Shown here: positions 1-6,383 of the stretch, piece by piece
How positions within the stretch are numbered: position 1 is the first letter of the stretch
Layout of the letters: the number at the start of each line of letters is the position of its first letter
Assembly (NCBI GenBank): GCA_003558335.1
Contig: PWMA01000114.1
Coordinates: 1-9,372 of the forward strand
Direction: 5' to 3'
Source: Candidatus Methanofastidiosia archaeon
Lineage (GTDB): Archaea > Methanobacteriota_B > Thermococci > Methanofastidiosales > Methanofastidiosaceae
Length of the DNA: 9,372 bases
Notes under the pieces: generated by a model
What the model saw: the letters and a program-made list of their open reading frames with translations, nothing else
Databases searched by the model: none
What the model was told of the DNA's origin: nothing
Position numbers and translations under genes: made by a program

Positions 1-2
1 AA

Positions 3-506
3 GACCTGGATAATCTTTTTGAAATTATAAATAATTACAAAATTGACAGAGTTACTTTTTATTCTTTAAACCCTCACAAAGGAACAATCTTTCAAAGCTC
101 TAGCCCTCCTCCTTCATTATATTATCTGGATATTGTATCTGAAACAAGAATAATGTTTCCAAAGCTCGAAATTCTCACAGGTATCGGTTCAGATAGGATA
201 AATCTTGTTGGACCTCTTTTAATGGCTGGGTCAAACGGGATAACAAAATTTTCTTGGAAAAAATTTTTTGGTACAAAACTTGGTAGAATCCTAACTTCAG
301 AAATAAAGGAGTTTGAAAAAATGTCAAAAAGAAAATTCAAAGGGAGCATGACCGAATTATCACTACTTCAAAAAAAGTTAGAATTTCCTAAAAGTCCTAT
401 ATATAAAAATGAAATAGTTGAAAGAGAGATACTTAAAGATTCTAAAAAAATAGAGGAAAGGATTGAATCTTATATTTCAGAAATAGTAAAAATTAATAAA
501 TTTTAG
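3..506 (+). CDS. Radical SAM protein, biotin-synthase-like, C-terminal part (5' truncated)
   Basis: The frame is open from the window edge, so this is the last 167 or so residues; the ATG at 153 is internal. The CxxxCxxC cluster motif would lie outside the window. What is seen resembles the end of a BioB-like radical SAM TIM barrel: a strand ending in NPHKGTIF, the stretch PPPSLYYLD, then a helix with FPKLEI, GIGSDRI and LLMAGSNGIT, which matches the place where BioB/PylB-type enzymes carry their last barrel strand and a glycine/asparagine loop. A charged helical tail of about 60 residues follows. Substrate unknown. I compared it with PylB from memory and the tail does not match. The gene ends in TAG (504-506), followed in frame by TTT GTT TGA, and converges on the DUF84 gene with 20 bases between them. 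Family call fairly secure, function not. Confidence 0.7.
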   Translation, partial: DLDNLFEIINNYKIDRVTFYSLNPHKGTIFQSSSPPPSLYYLDIVSETRIMFPKLEILTGIGSDRINLVGPLLMAGSNGITKFSWKKFFGTKLGRILTSEIKEFEKMSKRKFKGSMTELSLLQKKLEFPKSPIYKNEIVEREILKDSKKIEERIESYISEIVKINKF

Positions 507-526
507 TTTGTTTGATTATATTAGCA

Positions 527-1066
527 TTATTTTTTAAAATATAGATTTTCTTTTAAAAACGGTATGAGGGCTAGTTTAATTCCAGGGATATATAGATCCT
601 TTCTTTTTACAATTCCATCTGTTAGAAATCCAACTGCGCCTTCTTTTCTTTTAATATTAGGATCCCCTGTAACTTCGCCCATTATATCTCCAAGTTCAAT
701 GCCTTCTAAGAGTTTGTCTTTAGCATCATCCCATAGTTCAAACATTGGTGAGGTTCCAAATCCTACATTGCCATTTCGATTCATTATGCAAACTATTCCA
801 ACGCCAAACCACTTTGAATAAATATTAAAGGCCCCTCCTTCAATGCCAACAAAATAAGAAGCGCCTATATCTGCTTTCTCATCTAATTTTATAAGAACTT
901 TTGCACGTTGCTCTGCACCTTCAAAGGTTTCTTCATCAAGTGGTTGATCGGAGACAGAGCTATCAACATCGACTCCTTCAACCACTACATCCTCAAAATA
1001 GGCTGAAAAGGCCTCTTTTGCAGCAGCTAGCTTAACAGGGTTATTGGAACCTACTAGGATTTTCAT
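527..1066 (-). CDS. yjjX: Inosine/xanthosine triphosphatase (DUF84/YjjX family)
   Basis: A house-cleaning NTPase that hydrolyses non-canonical ITP/XTP to the diphosphate plus phosphate, keeping deaminated purines out of nucleic acids; cytoplasmic. The 179-residue length fits the family. Visible signatures are the N-terminal GSNNPVKLAAAKEAF (nucleotide-binding loop, residues 6-20), VSDQPLDEETFEGAEQRA near residues 38-55, the FVGIEGG strand around 72-78, and the C-terminal GEVTGDPNIKRKEGAVGFLT block. This is the DUF84 family and not the unrelated HAM1/RdgB ITPase, which has a different N-terminal signature. The ATG start is supported by a TATA element centred 28 bp upstream, implying a leaderless mRNA. 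It is monocistronic and divergent from rpl15e. Stop is TAA. Confidence 0.9.
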   Translation of the reverse strand: MKILVGSNNPVKLAAAKEAFSAYFEDVVVEGVDVDSSVSDQPLDEETFEGAEQRAKVLIKLDEKADIGASYFVGIEGGAFNIYSKWFGVGIVCIMNRNGNVGFGTSPMFELWDDAKDKLLEGIELGDIMGEVTGDPNIKRKEGAVGFLTDGIVKRKDLYIPGIKLALIPFLKENLYFKK

Positions 1067-1088
1067 TACTGAAAATATTTTTACAGTA

Positions 1089-1098
1089 CTTATATACT
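1089..1098 (-). promoter_or_regulatory. TATA box of the yjjX gene
   Basis: On the minus strand the sequence AGTATATAAG lies with its centre about 28 bp before the ATG at 1066, which puts the expected start of transcription at or next to the start codon. No Shine-Dalgarno sequence is visible, in keeping with a leaderless transcript. Inferred from spacing and base composition only. Confidence 0.5.
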
Positions 1099-1120
1099 TT
1101 CTGATTGTTTAAACGATTCA

Positions 1121-1135
1121 CGAAACATTTAAAAA
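1121..1135 (+). promoter_or_regulatory. Candidate BRE/TATA element of the rpl15e operon
   Basis: A purine-containing CGAAAC followed by ATTTAAAAA (1127-1135) looks like an archaeal BRE plus TATA box. Transcription would be expected to start near 1155-1158, giving a leader of about 57 bases before the TTG start of rpl15e, longer than the leaderless promoters elsewhere in this window. A second, less likely TATA is GTTTAAAC near 1107-1114. Confidence 0.4.
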
Positions 1136-1161
1136 CTCCTTGGCGTTCATTTGTCTATCTT

Positions 1162-1182
1162 ATGGAATGTGGATTCAAGTGA
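1162..1182 (+). other. Possible six-codon upstream ORF in the rpl15e leader
   Basis: ATG GAA TGT GGA TTC AAG TGA would encode MECGFK. Its ATG lies only a few bases after the transcription start predicted from the TATA at 1127-1135, so it could itself be read as a leaderless ORF. It ends 31 bases before the TTG of rpl15e, and a short hairpin lies between them. A chance six-codon ORF is common, so the call is weak. Confidence 0.25.
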
Positions 1183-1186
1183 AATG

Positions 1187-1206
1187 CTTGCCGAACCGTA
1201 AGGAGG
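1187..1206 (+). promoter_or_regulatory. Small hairpin abutting the strong SD of rpl15e
   Basis: CTTGC (1187-1191) can pair with GTAAG (1198-1202) around the loop CGAACC; one of the five pairs is G-U. The 3' arm overlaps the first two bases of the Shine-Dalgarno AGGAGG (1201-1206), which stands 7 bases before the TTG codon at 1214. The SD supports the TTG start; the hairpin is weak and its role is only a possibility. Confidence 0.35.
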
Positions 1207-1213
1207 GATTTAT

Positions 1214-1798
1214 TTGGGATATTATAAATACATGGAAGAGGCTTGGAAAAAGCCTAAAGAAGGATATACAAAAGAACTTTGGACAGAGAGATTAATCAAA
1301 TGGAGAAAGGAACCGACCGCTGTAAAGATTGAAAAACCTACAAGAATAGATAGAGCGAGAAAACTAGGATACAAAGCAAAAAAAGGATTTGTTGTTGTTA
1401 GAACAAAGGTTCCAAGAGGGGGAAGAAAAAGGCCTATGATAAAAGGAGGCAGAAGGCCTGCAACTAAAGGTATAGTTAGATATTCTCCAAAAAAGAGTCT
1501 GAAATGGATTGCAGAAGAGAGAGTTCAAAGAAAGTATCCAAATCTTGAAGTATTAAATTCATACTGGGTTGCAGAGGATGGACAACGGATCTTTTATGAA
1601 GTTATATTAGTTGACCCATTTGCTCCTTAGATATTTGCAGACCCAAGAATTAATTGGATATGTGAAAGACAGCATAAGAGAAGAGTATATAGAGGTTTAA
1701 CATCTTCAGGGAAGAGATCTAGAGGTCTTAGAAACAAAGGGAAGGGTGCTGAGAAATTAAGGCCTTCACTTAAAGCACGAGGTAACAGAGGTAAGTAA
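1214..1798 (+). CDS. rpl15e: 50S ribosomal protein L15e, reading frame interrupted by one in-frame TAG
   Basis: Archaeal/eukaryotic large-subunit protein L15e. It starts at TTG with AGGAGG 7 bases upstream and begins MGYYKYMEEAWKKP, the family N-terminus; RLIKWRKEPTAVKIEKPTR, LGYKAKKGFVVVR and RKYPNLEVLNSYWV are diagnostic. After VDPFAP (codon 138) a TAG stands at codon 139. The same frame continues with IFADPRINWIC, RRVYRGLTSSGK, RGLRNKGKGAEKLRPSL and ends at TAA (1796-1798). Total is 194 codons, the normal length, so neither frame nor length is disturbed. Homologues read roughly HHPAIKxDP here, so the TAG replaces a usually small residue, and nearby residues (FA for HH) have also drifted. 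Stopping at 138 would remove a conserved rRNA-binding C-terminus of an essential protein. Readthrough as pyrrolysine, a recoded UAG, or a base error are all possible. First gene of a three-gene operon. Confidence 0.85.
1628..1630 (+). other. In-frame UAG codon inside rpl15e (possible sense codon)
   Basis: The TAG sits between conserved L15e segments with no change of frame on either side. Being in frame rules out a simple indel artefact but not a substitution error. No SD plus start codon that would restart translation is seen directly after it: ATA TTT GCA GAC follows. A pyrrolysine insertion element is not needed for UAG decoding in known Pyl archaea, so the lack of an obvious structure is uninformative. 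Confidence 0.6.
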
Positions 1799-1800
1799 GG

Positions 1801-2229
1801 TTGAACCCTTTTGGTATTGCATGGATACATCTAGAAACATTCTCACATGCTACTGAAGACATAGAGAAAGTAAAAACTTTACTTTCCAAATTTTTTTCTT
1901 TTGAGATTTCTTTTATTGAAAAACAAACTCGCGGACATTTCGGCAATGAAATAACAATTATTAGTGTTAAATTTTCTAAGAATAAAGATATAAAGAGATT
2001 TATTTCAGGTTTTTTAGATATAGTTGATAAAAATTACATATTTAAAACGCTTGAAAGGCGACTTGATGAAGATGGAATCCTTTTCATTAGAATGAATAAG
2101 GAAAGAGTATATAACGACGATTTCACTATTGATGATAACGGTGATATATTATTATCTATGAAGTTTGTCACCTATCCAAAAAATAGGGAAAAGGTTATTG
2201 AGAATGCAAAATTACTATTCAGCAATTGA
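1801..2229 (+). CDS. RNA-binding protein, exosome-associated family (COG1325/DUF54)
   Basis: A 142-residue protein of the archaeal family described as a predicted exosome subunit or RNA-binding protein (COG1325, Pfam RNA_binding). The family opening is seen in IAWIHLETFSHATEDIEKV (residues 6-24), followed by the GHFGNEITIIS strand around 45-55 and the C-terminal LLSMKFVTYPKNREKVIENAK. Biochemistry is poorly known; the steady link with L15e and RNase P subunits supports a role in RNA processing. Start is TTG at 1801, with GAGGT (1788-1792) 8 bases upstream inside the end of rpl15e; only 2 bases separate it from that gene's TAA. The operon therefore uses TTG twice in a row. It ends in TGA and overlaps the start of rnp3 by 26 bases, implying coupled translation. 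Confidence 0.82.
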   Translation: MNPFGIAWIHLETFSHATEDIEKVKTLLSKFFSFEISFIEKQTRGHFGNEITIISVKFSKNKDIKRFISGFLDIVDKNYIFKTLERRLDEDGILFIRMNKERVYNDDFTIDDNGDILLSMKFVTYPKNREKVIENAKLLFSN

Positions 2230-2815
2230 TCTTAGGGGATATCCGTCATCCAACTTTGTAAAAACAGCCTTAATTAAACAATTAAACAAAGATAACTACA
2301 AAGAGGTTATAGAAAGTTTCGATCCAAATAAACCAGAAGATACTTTATATGGAATTGAGATAGATGACGATCCAAAAAATGCCAAGAAGATTGTAAGAAA
2401 ATCAGAAAAGATGGATGTTGTTATTTTTAAGGGCAGAAGTTCAAAAGAGAATAGAGAAGTACTTAAGATAAAGGAAATTTCCTTTATTTCAAATCCTGAA
2501 AATCTTGATAGCGTCTGTTTTAACCTTTCACGAGATAACTCAATCGGATTTGAGCTAAATATTCAAGATTTTATTAATACATCAAGATACAAAAGAGTGA
2601 AAAAATTAGAACTCTATAGAGAGATATTAAAAGCTTATAAAAAATTCTTATTTCCAATAATTATAACATCTGGTGCAAGAACTCAAGATGAAATTAAAAC
2701 TCCCTTGACACTAGTTTCTTTTGGATGTATTCTTGGCATGGATATAAGGGAAGCTAAGGGATCAATTACTACAGTTCCAGAAATGATACTTAATAAAAGA
2801 ATTGCCAACGTTTGA
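2204..2815 (+). CDS. rnp3: Ribonuclease P protein subunit p30 (Rpp30/Rnp3)
   Basis: Protein subunit of archaeal RNase P, which supports the catalytic RNA in cutting the 5' leader from pre-tRNA; p30 has a PHP-like TIM-barrel fold and partners with Pop5. Family features are the early strand SAIDLRG, YGIEIDDDPKNAKKIVRK near residues 49-66, the mid segment SIGFELNIQDFI, the KLELYREILKAYKKF helix, and the very typical FPIIITSGARTQDEIKTP then GMDIREAKGSI and VPEMIL at the C-terminus. I chose the ATG at 2204 (203 residues) because the family starts close to this DLR segment and AAGGT (2191-2195) is 8 bases upstream. A TTG at 2165 would add 13 residues lying within the previous gene. Last gene of the operon; stop is TGA. 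Confidence 0.88.
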   Translation: MQNYYSAIDLRGYPSSNFVKTALIKQLNKDNYKEVIESFDPNKPEDTLYGIEIDDDPKNAKKIVRKSEKMDVVIFKGRSSKENREVLKIKEISFISNPENLDSVCFNLSRDNSIGFELNIQDFINTSRYKRVKKLELYREILKAYKKFLFPIIITSGARTQDEIKTPLTLVSFGCILGMDIREAKGSITTVPEMILNKRIANV

Positions 2816-2871
2816 TCTTTCTAGAAAACCTATGTCTATTTATACTATAATTGAGCTATCATAATTTTTCA

Positions 2872-3603
2872 TTAGCTTATCGGATGTCCAACGGGAATAA
2901 TGTAAAATGGCTCGCTGTTACTGGGTAAATTTAAAATATCTTTAACATTCCTTTCATGGAAAGCCCCTACTACAACGGTTCCGAGTCCAAGAGATTCTGC
3001 TTGCAGATATATGTTCTGGCCAACATGTCCGACTTCCATATATACGTATCTTTCTCCACGCTCACCATACCTGGAGGTAGTTCTCTCATAGACACCTGTT
3101 ACAACTATATTTATTGGAGCATCGCCTATAAAACTTTGACCAAGGGCTGCATTTTTAAGATCTATATTTAGATCACCCTTCAGAATTTGTTCTAACTTAT
3201 GCTCAACAGGGTCATAAATGTAAACTCCTTCCTTTAATCCTATCACACCATCTTTTTTTATAACAAGATAGAGGTCCAAAGGATAGGTAGCTCCTGCGGA
3301 AGGGGCTGATCTAAAATCTCTAGTTTGATCAGTTATTCCCTGTCCTGCCCATAAAATTTGAGAAACTTCTTCCAAATTTAGCGGTTTATCAGTAAAGTTT
3401 CTTACCGATCGTCTTTCCTGAATTGCCTGCTCAACAGAAATTTTTCCAGTAGTTAGGGGTTCAGGAAGTTTAATAAGTTCAGAAAATTCATTAGGAAACT
3501 CTTCTTCTCTATTTTCATTATATAGATTCAAACATCCGCTTGCTATGGCAACTATAGCGATAAAGGCTGCCAGTAAAGCTATAAAATTTTTCTTTTGAAT
3601 CAC
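2872..3603 (-). CDS. Lipoprotein with SagB-type nitroreductase (FMN oxidoreductase) domain
   Basis: A 243-residue protein beginning with a basic start, a hydrophobic segment (residues 7-20) and a lipobox ASGC with Cys24, so it is probably lipid-anchored on the outer face of the membrane. Residues about 55-243 form a SagB-like nitroreductase domain: ERRSVRNF (63-70), the RSAPSAGATYPLDLY block (98-112), the GHVGQNIYLQAESLGLGTVVVG helix/strand that contacts flavin, and the end PFYIIPVGHP. SagB-type enzymes are FMN-dependent oxidoreductases; in azol(in)e peptide clusters they oxidise heterocycles, but no cyclodehydratase or precursor is seen here, so the substrate is unknown. The start is GTG at 3603-3601 with no strong SD. 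It lies downstream of the iron operon on the same strand after a 133-base gap, and converges on rnp3. Confidence 0.82.
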   Translation of the reverse strand: MIQKKNFIALLAAFIAIVAIASGCLNLYNENREEEFPNEFSELIKLPEPLTTGKISVEQAIQERRSVRNFTDKPLNLEEVSQILWAGQGITDQTRDFRSAPSAGATYPLDLYLVIKKDGVIGLKEGVYIYDPVEHKLEQILKGDLNIDLKNAALGQSFIGDAPINIVVTGVYERTTSRYGERGERYVYMEVGHVGQNIYLQAESLGLGTVVVGAFHERNVKDILNLPSNSEPFYIIPVGHPIS

Positions 3604-3703
3604 ACTTTCACGCTTCTTTTTATTTTTCTAATAATTACCAAAACATTCCAAAAATAAAAAGTTTTCCCTATCGATATATAGTGTCAAATATTATTATTAT
3701 TGT

Positions 3704-3715
3704 TTAGGTATCTAA
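3704..3715. promoter_or_regulatory. Palindrome TTAGGTATCTAA between the iron operon and the SagB-like gene
   Basis: TTAG-GTAT-CTAA is a perfect 4-bp inverted repeat with a 4-base spacer, reminiscent of DtxR/IdeR half sites. It lies about 100 bp before the lipoprotein gene and 22 bp after the dtxR:feoA stop. It could be an operator for the lipoprotein gene. In such AT-rich DNA a chance match is possible. The rest of 3604-3736 is AT-rich with no gene. Confidence 0.25.
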
Positions 3716-3720
3716 GTTAC

Positions 3721-3736
3721 TTTATAAAAAATAAAC
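3721..3736 (-). terminator. Oligo-T terminator candidate of the feo operon
   Basis: On the minus strand, directly after the dtxR:feoA TAA, come T-rich tracts including TTTATTTTTTATAAAG. Archaeal RNA polymerase often terminates at such U-runs without a strong hairpin. The assignment rests on position and composition only. Confidence 0.3.
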
Positions 3737-4459
3737 TTAAAAAAGTCTCTTTCTGTGTCTATGTCTAAAGCGATTTTGTCCATTGGTTTTTCTTGCAAAT
3801 ATATCTTTTGCAATATTTTTTTCCAAAGCGATTTGAGTTTCATCTGCTTCGACGACATATGTTGGAAATGTTTGAATAATTTTTATCTTGGAACCTGGAC
3901 TCAATCCCATTGTAGATAGTCTTTGAAGTCTTGGATGACTCTTAGTTACAAGATACATTATTGTTCCCTCTTCTCCTGCTTCCATATCGCCTAAGGAAAC
4001 TATAATAGGCTCTAAGACTTTTGATGCGTCTTTACAGCAGCTTCCAGTAGGTATCTCAAACCCATGGGGGCAAATGCTAGGATGTCCTAAAAGACCACAA
4101 ATAGAGTCTTCTAATCCTTCAGTGATTTTATGTTCAAGTTTGCATGCTGGCTCTTCTATTTCATCAATTGTCATCTGTAGTATATCCTTTAGTAACCTCT
4201 CAGTAAGCCTATGTTTTCTTATTATTTTTCTTCCTATTTCTTCTCCTTTCTTTAGAAATTTAATATTATTGTTTTCAATCTCAATGTACCCGTTGTCTTT
4301 TAGGGTATCTAAAACAGATTCAGGTGAAATTCCATCTGCAATTTGAGAAAAATCACATCTTGTATAAATACCTTTAACAAAATTATCAACACTTACATCA
4401 TTTTGCTCTTTCATGGTCCATATATATTCAAGCGATTCTTCAATTATCTCATCTTTCAT
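3737..4459 (-). CDS. DtxR-family metalloregulator with C-terminal FeoA/SH3 domain
   Basis: A 240-residue protein. Residues about 1-70 form a divergent winged helix (helix pair around 48-60, SPESVLDTLKDNGYIE). Residues 75-125 are the DtxR metal-binding/dimerisation domain with H83, E87, C106, E109 and H110 spaced as in DtxR (H79, E83, C102, E105, H106); the DtxR H98 position is E102. LGHPSICPHGFEIP is typical of the family. Residues about 150-222 are a FeoA/SH3 domain (LSTMGLSPGSKIKI). The tail from 225 is rich in His and Arg (FRHRHRKR), unusual. No separate feoA is present, so this domain may also serve FeoB. ATG has GAGG 6 bases upstream. The upstream feoB ends in TAG 9 bases before and in the same frame, so UAG readthrough would fuse the two proteins. 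Iron-responsive repression is inferred from family. Confidence 0.85.
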   Translation of the reverse strand: MKDEIIEESLEYIWTMKEQNDVSVDNFVKGIYTRCDFSQIADGISPESVLDTLKDNGYIEIENNNIKFLKKGEEIGRKIIRKHRLTERLLKDILQMTIDEIEEPACKLEHKITEGLEDSICGLLGHPSICPHGFEIPTGSCCKDASKVLEPIIVSLGDMEAGEEGTIMYLVTKSHPRLQRLSTMGLSPGSKIKIIQTFPTYVVEADETQIALEKNIAKDIFARKTNGQNRFRHRHRKRLF

Positions 4460-4468
4460 AAAAACCCT

Positions 4469-4471
4469 CTA
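4469..4471 (-). other. TAG stop of feoB in frame with dtxR:feoA
   Basis: The minus strand reads ATG TTT TAG AGG GTT TTT ATG AAA GAT: three codons separate the TAG from the ATG of dtxR:feoA, in the same frame with no other stop. The AGAGGG around it also serves as an SD for the downstream ATG, which argues that separate translation does occur. Confidence 0.5.
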
Positions 4472-6379
4472 AAACATTATTCCTGTGTATTTAAGAAATA
4501 TATTTGTAACTCCTCCAACAAAAATTGCATATAACAAAACAAAAATAAATATGAGTAAGGCTATCTTAGTTCCTCTTTCTTTGATTATGACAAAAAGATT
4601 TGCAATACAAGGGACAAAAAGTGTTATAACTATTAAACTTACAACAGTCTGGACATTTGAGAGTATCCCAAGGTCTTGTAATTGAAACAGCCCTGCAGCA
4701 CCATAATCTCTTCTAAAGAATCCCATCAAAAACGCTCTGGCAGCTTCTTTGGGTAACTCAAGAAACCCAACAACAACTGGAGAAAATAAGGATTCAATGA
4801 TCTCTAATATGTTAAATTCGTTTAAAAAGAAGAGAAATAGTGTCCCCAGTATAAAAATGGGAATTACCTCTTTAATGTACCATTCTAATCTCATAAGGGT
4901 TTTATATAATATATTTGAAAATTTAGGCACCCTTAGAGGAGGAAGCTCCATTATAAAGTCAGAAGATTCGCCTTTTATTATCTTTGAAGATAAGGCCCCA
5001 ACAACTATGAGTTGAATTAAGACTACCAAAAAAATAAAAAGTAGTGCGTTGAAAGAAAGTGCAGCCGCCATAGCAAAAATAACTGCTAATTGAGCAGAGC
5101 ATGGAATTCCAAGTGCCAAAAGAAGTGTTGCTATAATCCTTTCTTTTTTAGAATCGAGAGTTCTTACTGTAATAGTCGCCATGGTAACACAGCCACAACC
5201 CAATATAAGCGGCAATATTGCCTTGCCATTAATTCCTATAATCTTAAGAGGTTTATTACCCATAACTGCAAGTCTTGGGAAATACCCTGAATCTTCAAGT
5301 AGGCCAAAAGCTATGAAAAAGGTTAAGACTATTGGCAGTATAATTGCTATTGAATATGTTAGTGCCATTGTGACTATACCAAACTCGCCAACAAATAATC
5401 TTGAAATGAAATCATTGACTATATAATTATCAAAGATGTATATTACGGCCGGATTTATTATTTCTTCAAAAAGTTCTTCTTCTAAGAAATCAACCATTAA
5501 TTGAGCTCCAAGAAATCCAACAAATTGATATAACAATAATAAAATTCCTAAAAATATAGGAATACCGGTAATAGGATTTAATGTAAGATTACTAAGTTTT
5601 TCAGATAGTTGTGTTTTTGAATAGCCTTCTTCTTTTTTGACATTATTTGTGATACGAAGAACTTCTTCCCTTCTCTTTTCTCTTATAAAATAGAAAAGAG
5701 GTACTGAAATTGATTTTTTTTCTTTTTCAATTATTTTCTTAGCTTCTTGGATTTTCTCAGAGTCTTTCAGTATTCTTTCAACGAAAGATTCATCAGAAAG
5801 CGCCATTATTGCTTTTCCTCTGTTTCCAAGTATTTCAGTTAATTTTTCAATGCTTTCTTCAAGTTTTCCATAATTTACTTTTAATTTGGATTTTGAAGAA
5901 TCAAGTATTGATTTTTTCAGTTTTGGAATGCCTTTACCTTCTACTGCCACAGTTTCAACTACTGTAACTCCAAGTATTTCAGAAAGTTTATCAACATCTA
6001 TAGTTATTCCTTTTCTTCTGGCTTCATCTGCCATATTCAAAACAAGTGTGAAAGGTAGCTCAAGTTCAGATAGTTCTGAAGATATCATTAAGGCTCTCTG
6101 TAGATTTTTTTCATCCCCTACTTGAACTACATAGTCAATCGTTTCGGAAATAAGAACCTCTCTAGTTACCTCTTCATCTTCAGACATTGGGATGATACTA
6201 TTTGAACCAGGAGTATCAACTATTTCTATTTTTTTCATTCCCAAAAGTCCCTTTCCGCGAGAAAGCTCCACTGTAGTTCCAGGATAATTAGATACAGTTA
6301 CGTATTTTCCCGTAAGATGAGAAAATATAACACTCTTACCGACGTTTGGACTTCCGACCAAAGCTATTGTATATTCCAT
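4469..6379 (-). CDS. feoB: Ferrous iron transporter FeoB
   Basis: Membrane Fe(II) uptake protein of 636 residues. The N-terminal GTPase domain shows G1 GSPNVGKS (9-16), G2 in NYPGTTVE, G3 DTPGSN and G4 NMADEA, followed by a helical spacer to about 260. The membrane part starts near PITGIPIFLGILLL and has many hydrophobic segments. The gate motifs are the GCGCVTMATITVRTL stretch and IPCSAQLAVI; near the end come FFRRDYGAAG and LFVPCIANLFVIIKERG. The first gate differs from the usual GCNVPAIMATR, suggesting a FeoB subtype rather than decay. I chose ATG at 6379, which lies 4 bases after the TGA of dtxR with GGAG 10 bases upstream; an ATG at 6406 would overlap dtxR and add nine residues without family support. 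The stop is TAG (4471-4469), whose bases also form part of the SD of the next gene. Confidence 0.93.
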   Translation of the reverse strand: MEYTIALVGSPNVGKSVIFSHLTGKYVTVSNYPGTTVELSRGKGLLGMKKIEIVDTPGSNSIIPMSEDEEVTREVLISETIDYVVQVGDEKNLQRALMISSELSELELPFTLVLNMADEARRKGITIDVDKLSEILGVTVVETVAVEGKGIPKLKKSILDSSKSKLKVNYGKLEESIEKLTEILGNRGKAIMALSDESFVERILKDSEKIQEAKKIIEKEKKSISVPLFYFIREKRREEVLRITNNVKKEEGYSKTQLSEKLSNLTLNPITGIPIFLGILLLLYQFVGFLGAQLMVDFLEEELFEEIINPAVIYIFDNYIVNDFISRLFVGEFGIVTMALTYSIAIILPIVLTFFIAFGLLEDSGYFPRLAVMGNKPLKIIGINGKAILPLILGCGCVTMATITVRTLDSKKERIIATLLLALGIPCSAQLAVIFAMAAALSFNALLFIFLVVLIQLIVVGALSSKIIKGESSDFIMELPPLRVPKFSNILYKTLMRLEWYIKEVIPIFILGTLFLFFLNEFNILEIIESLFSPVVVGFLELPKEAARAFLMGFFRRDYGAAGLFQLQDLGILSNVQTVVSLIVITLFVPCIANLFVIIKERGTKIALLIFIFVLLYAIFVGGVTNIFLKYTGIMF

Positions 6380-6383
6380 AGAA

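Noticed and set aside
3..506. The truncated radical SAM gene as pylB, which would have directly supported UAG decoding
   Set aside because: The barrel end is only generally BioB/PylB-like; the NPHKGTIF and PPPSLYYLD blocks and the long charged tail do not match PylB as I remember it, and no other pyl gene or pylT is in the window.
1631..1798. The part of rpl15e after the TAG as a separate gene
   Set aside because: No start codon with an SD follows the TAG, and the encoded segment is exactly the conserved L15e C-terminus in the same frame. It is better described as one interrupted reading frame.
1627..1830. Antisense ORF over the end of rpl15e
   Set aside because: It mirrors the conserved L15e C-terminus and the start of the next gene; the translation has no family resemblance and there is no RBS.
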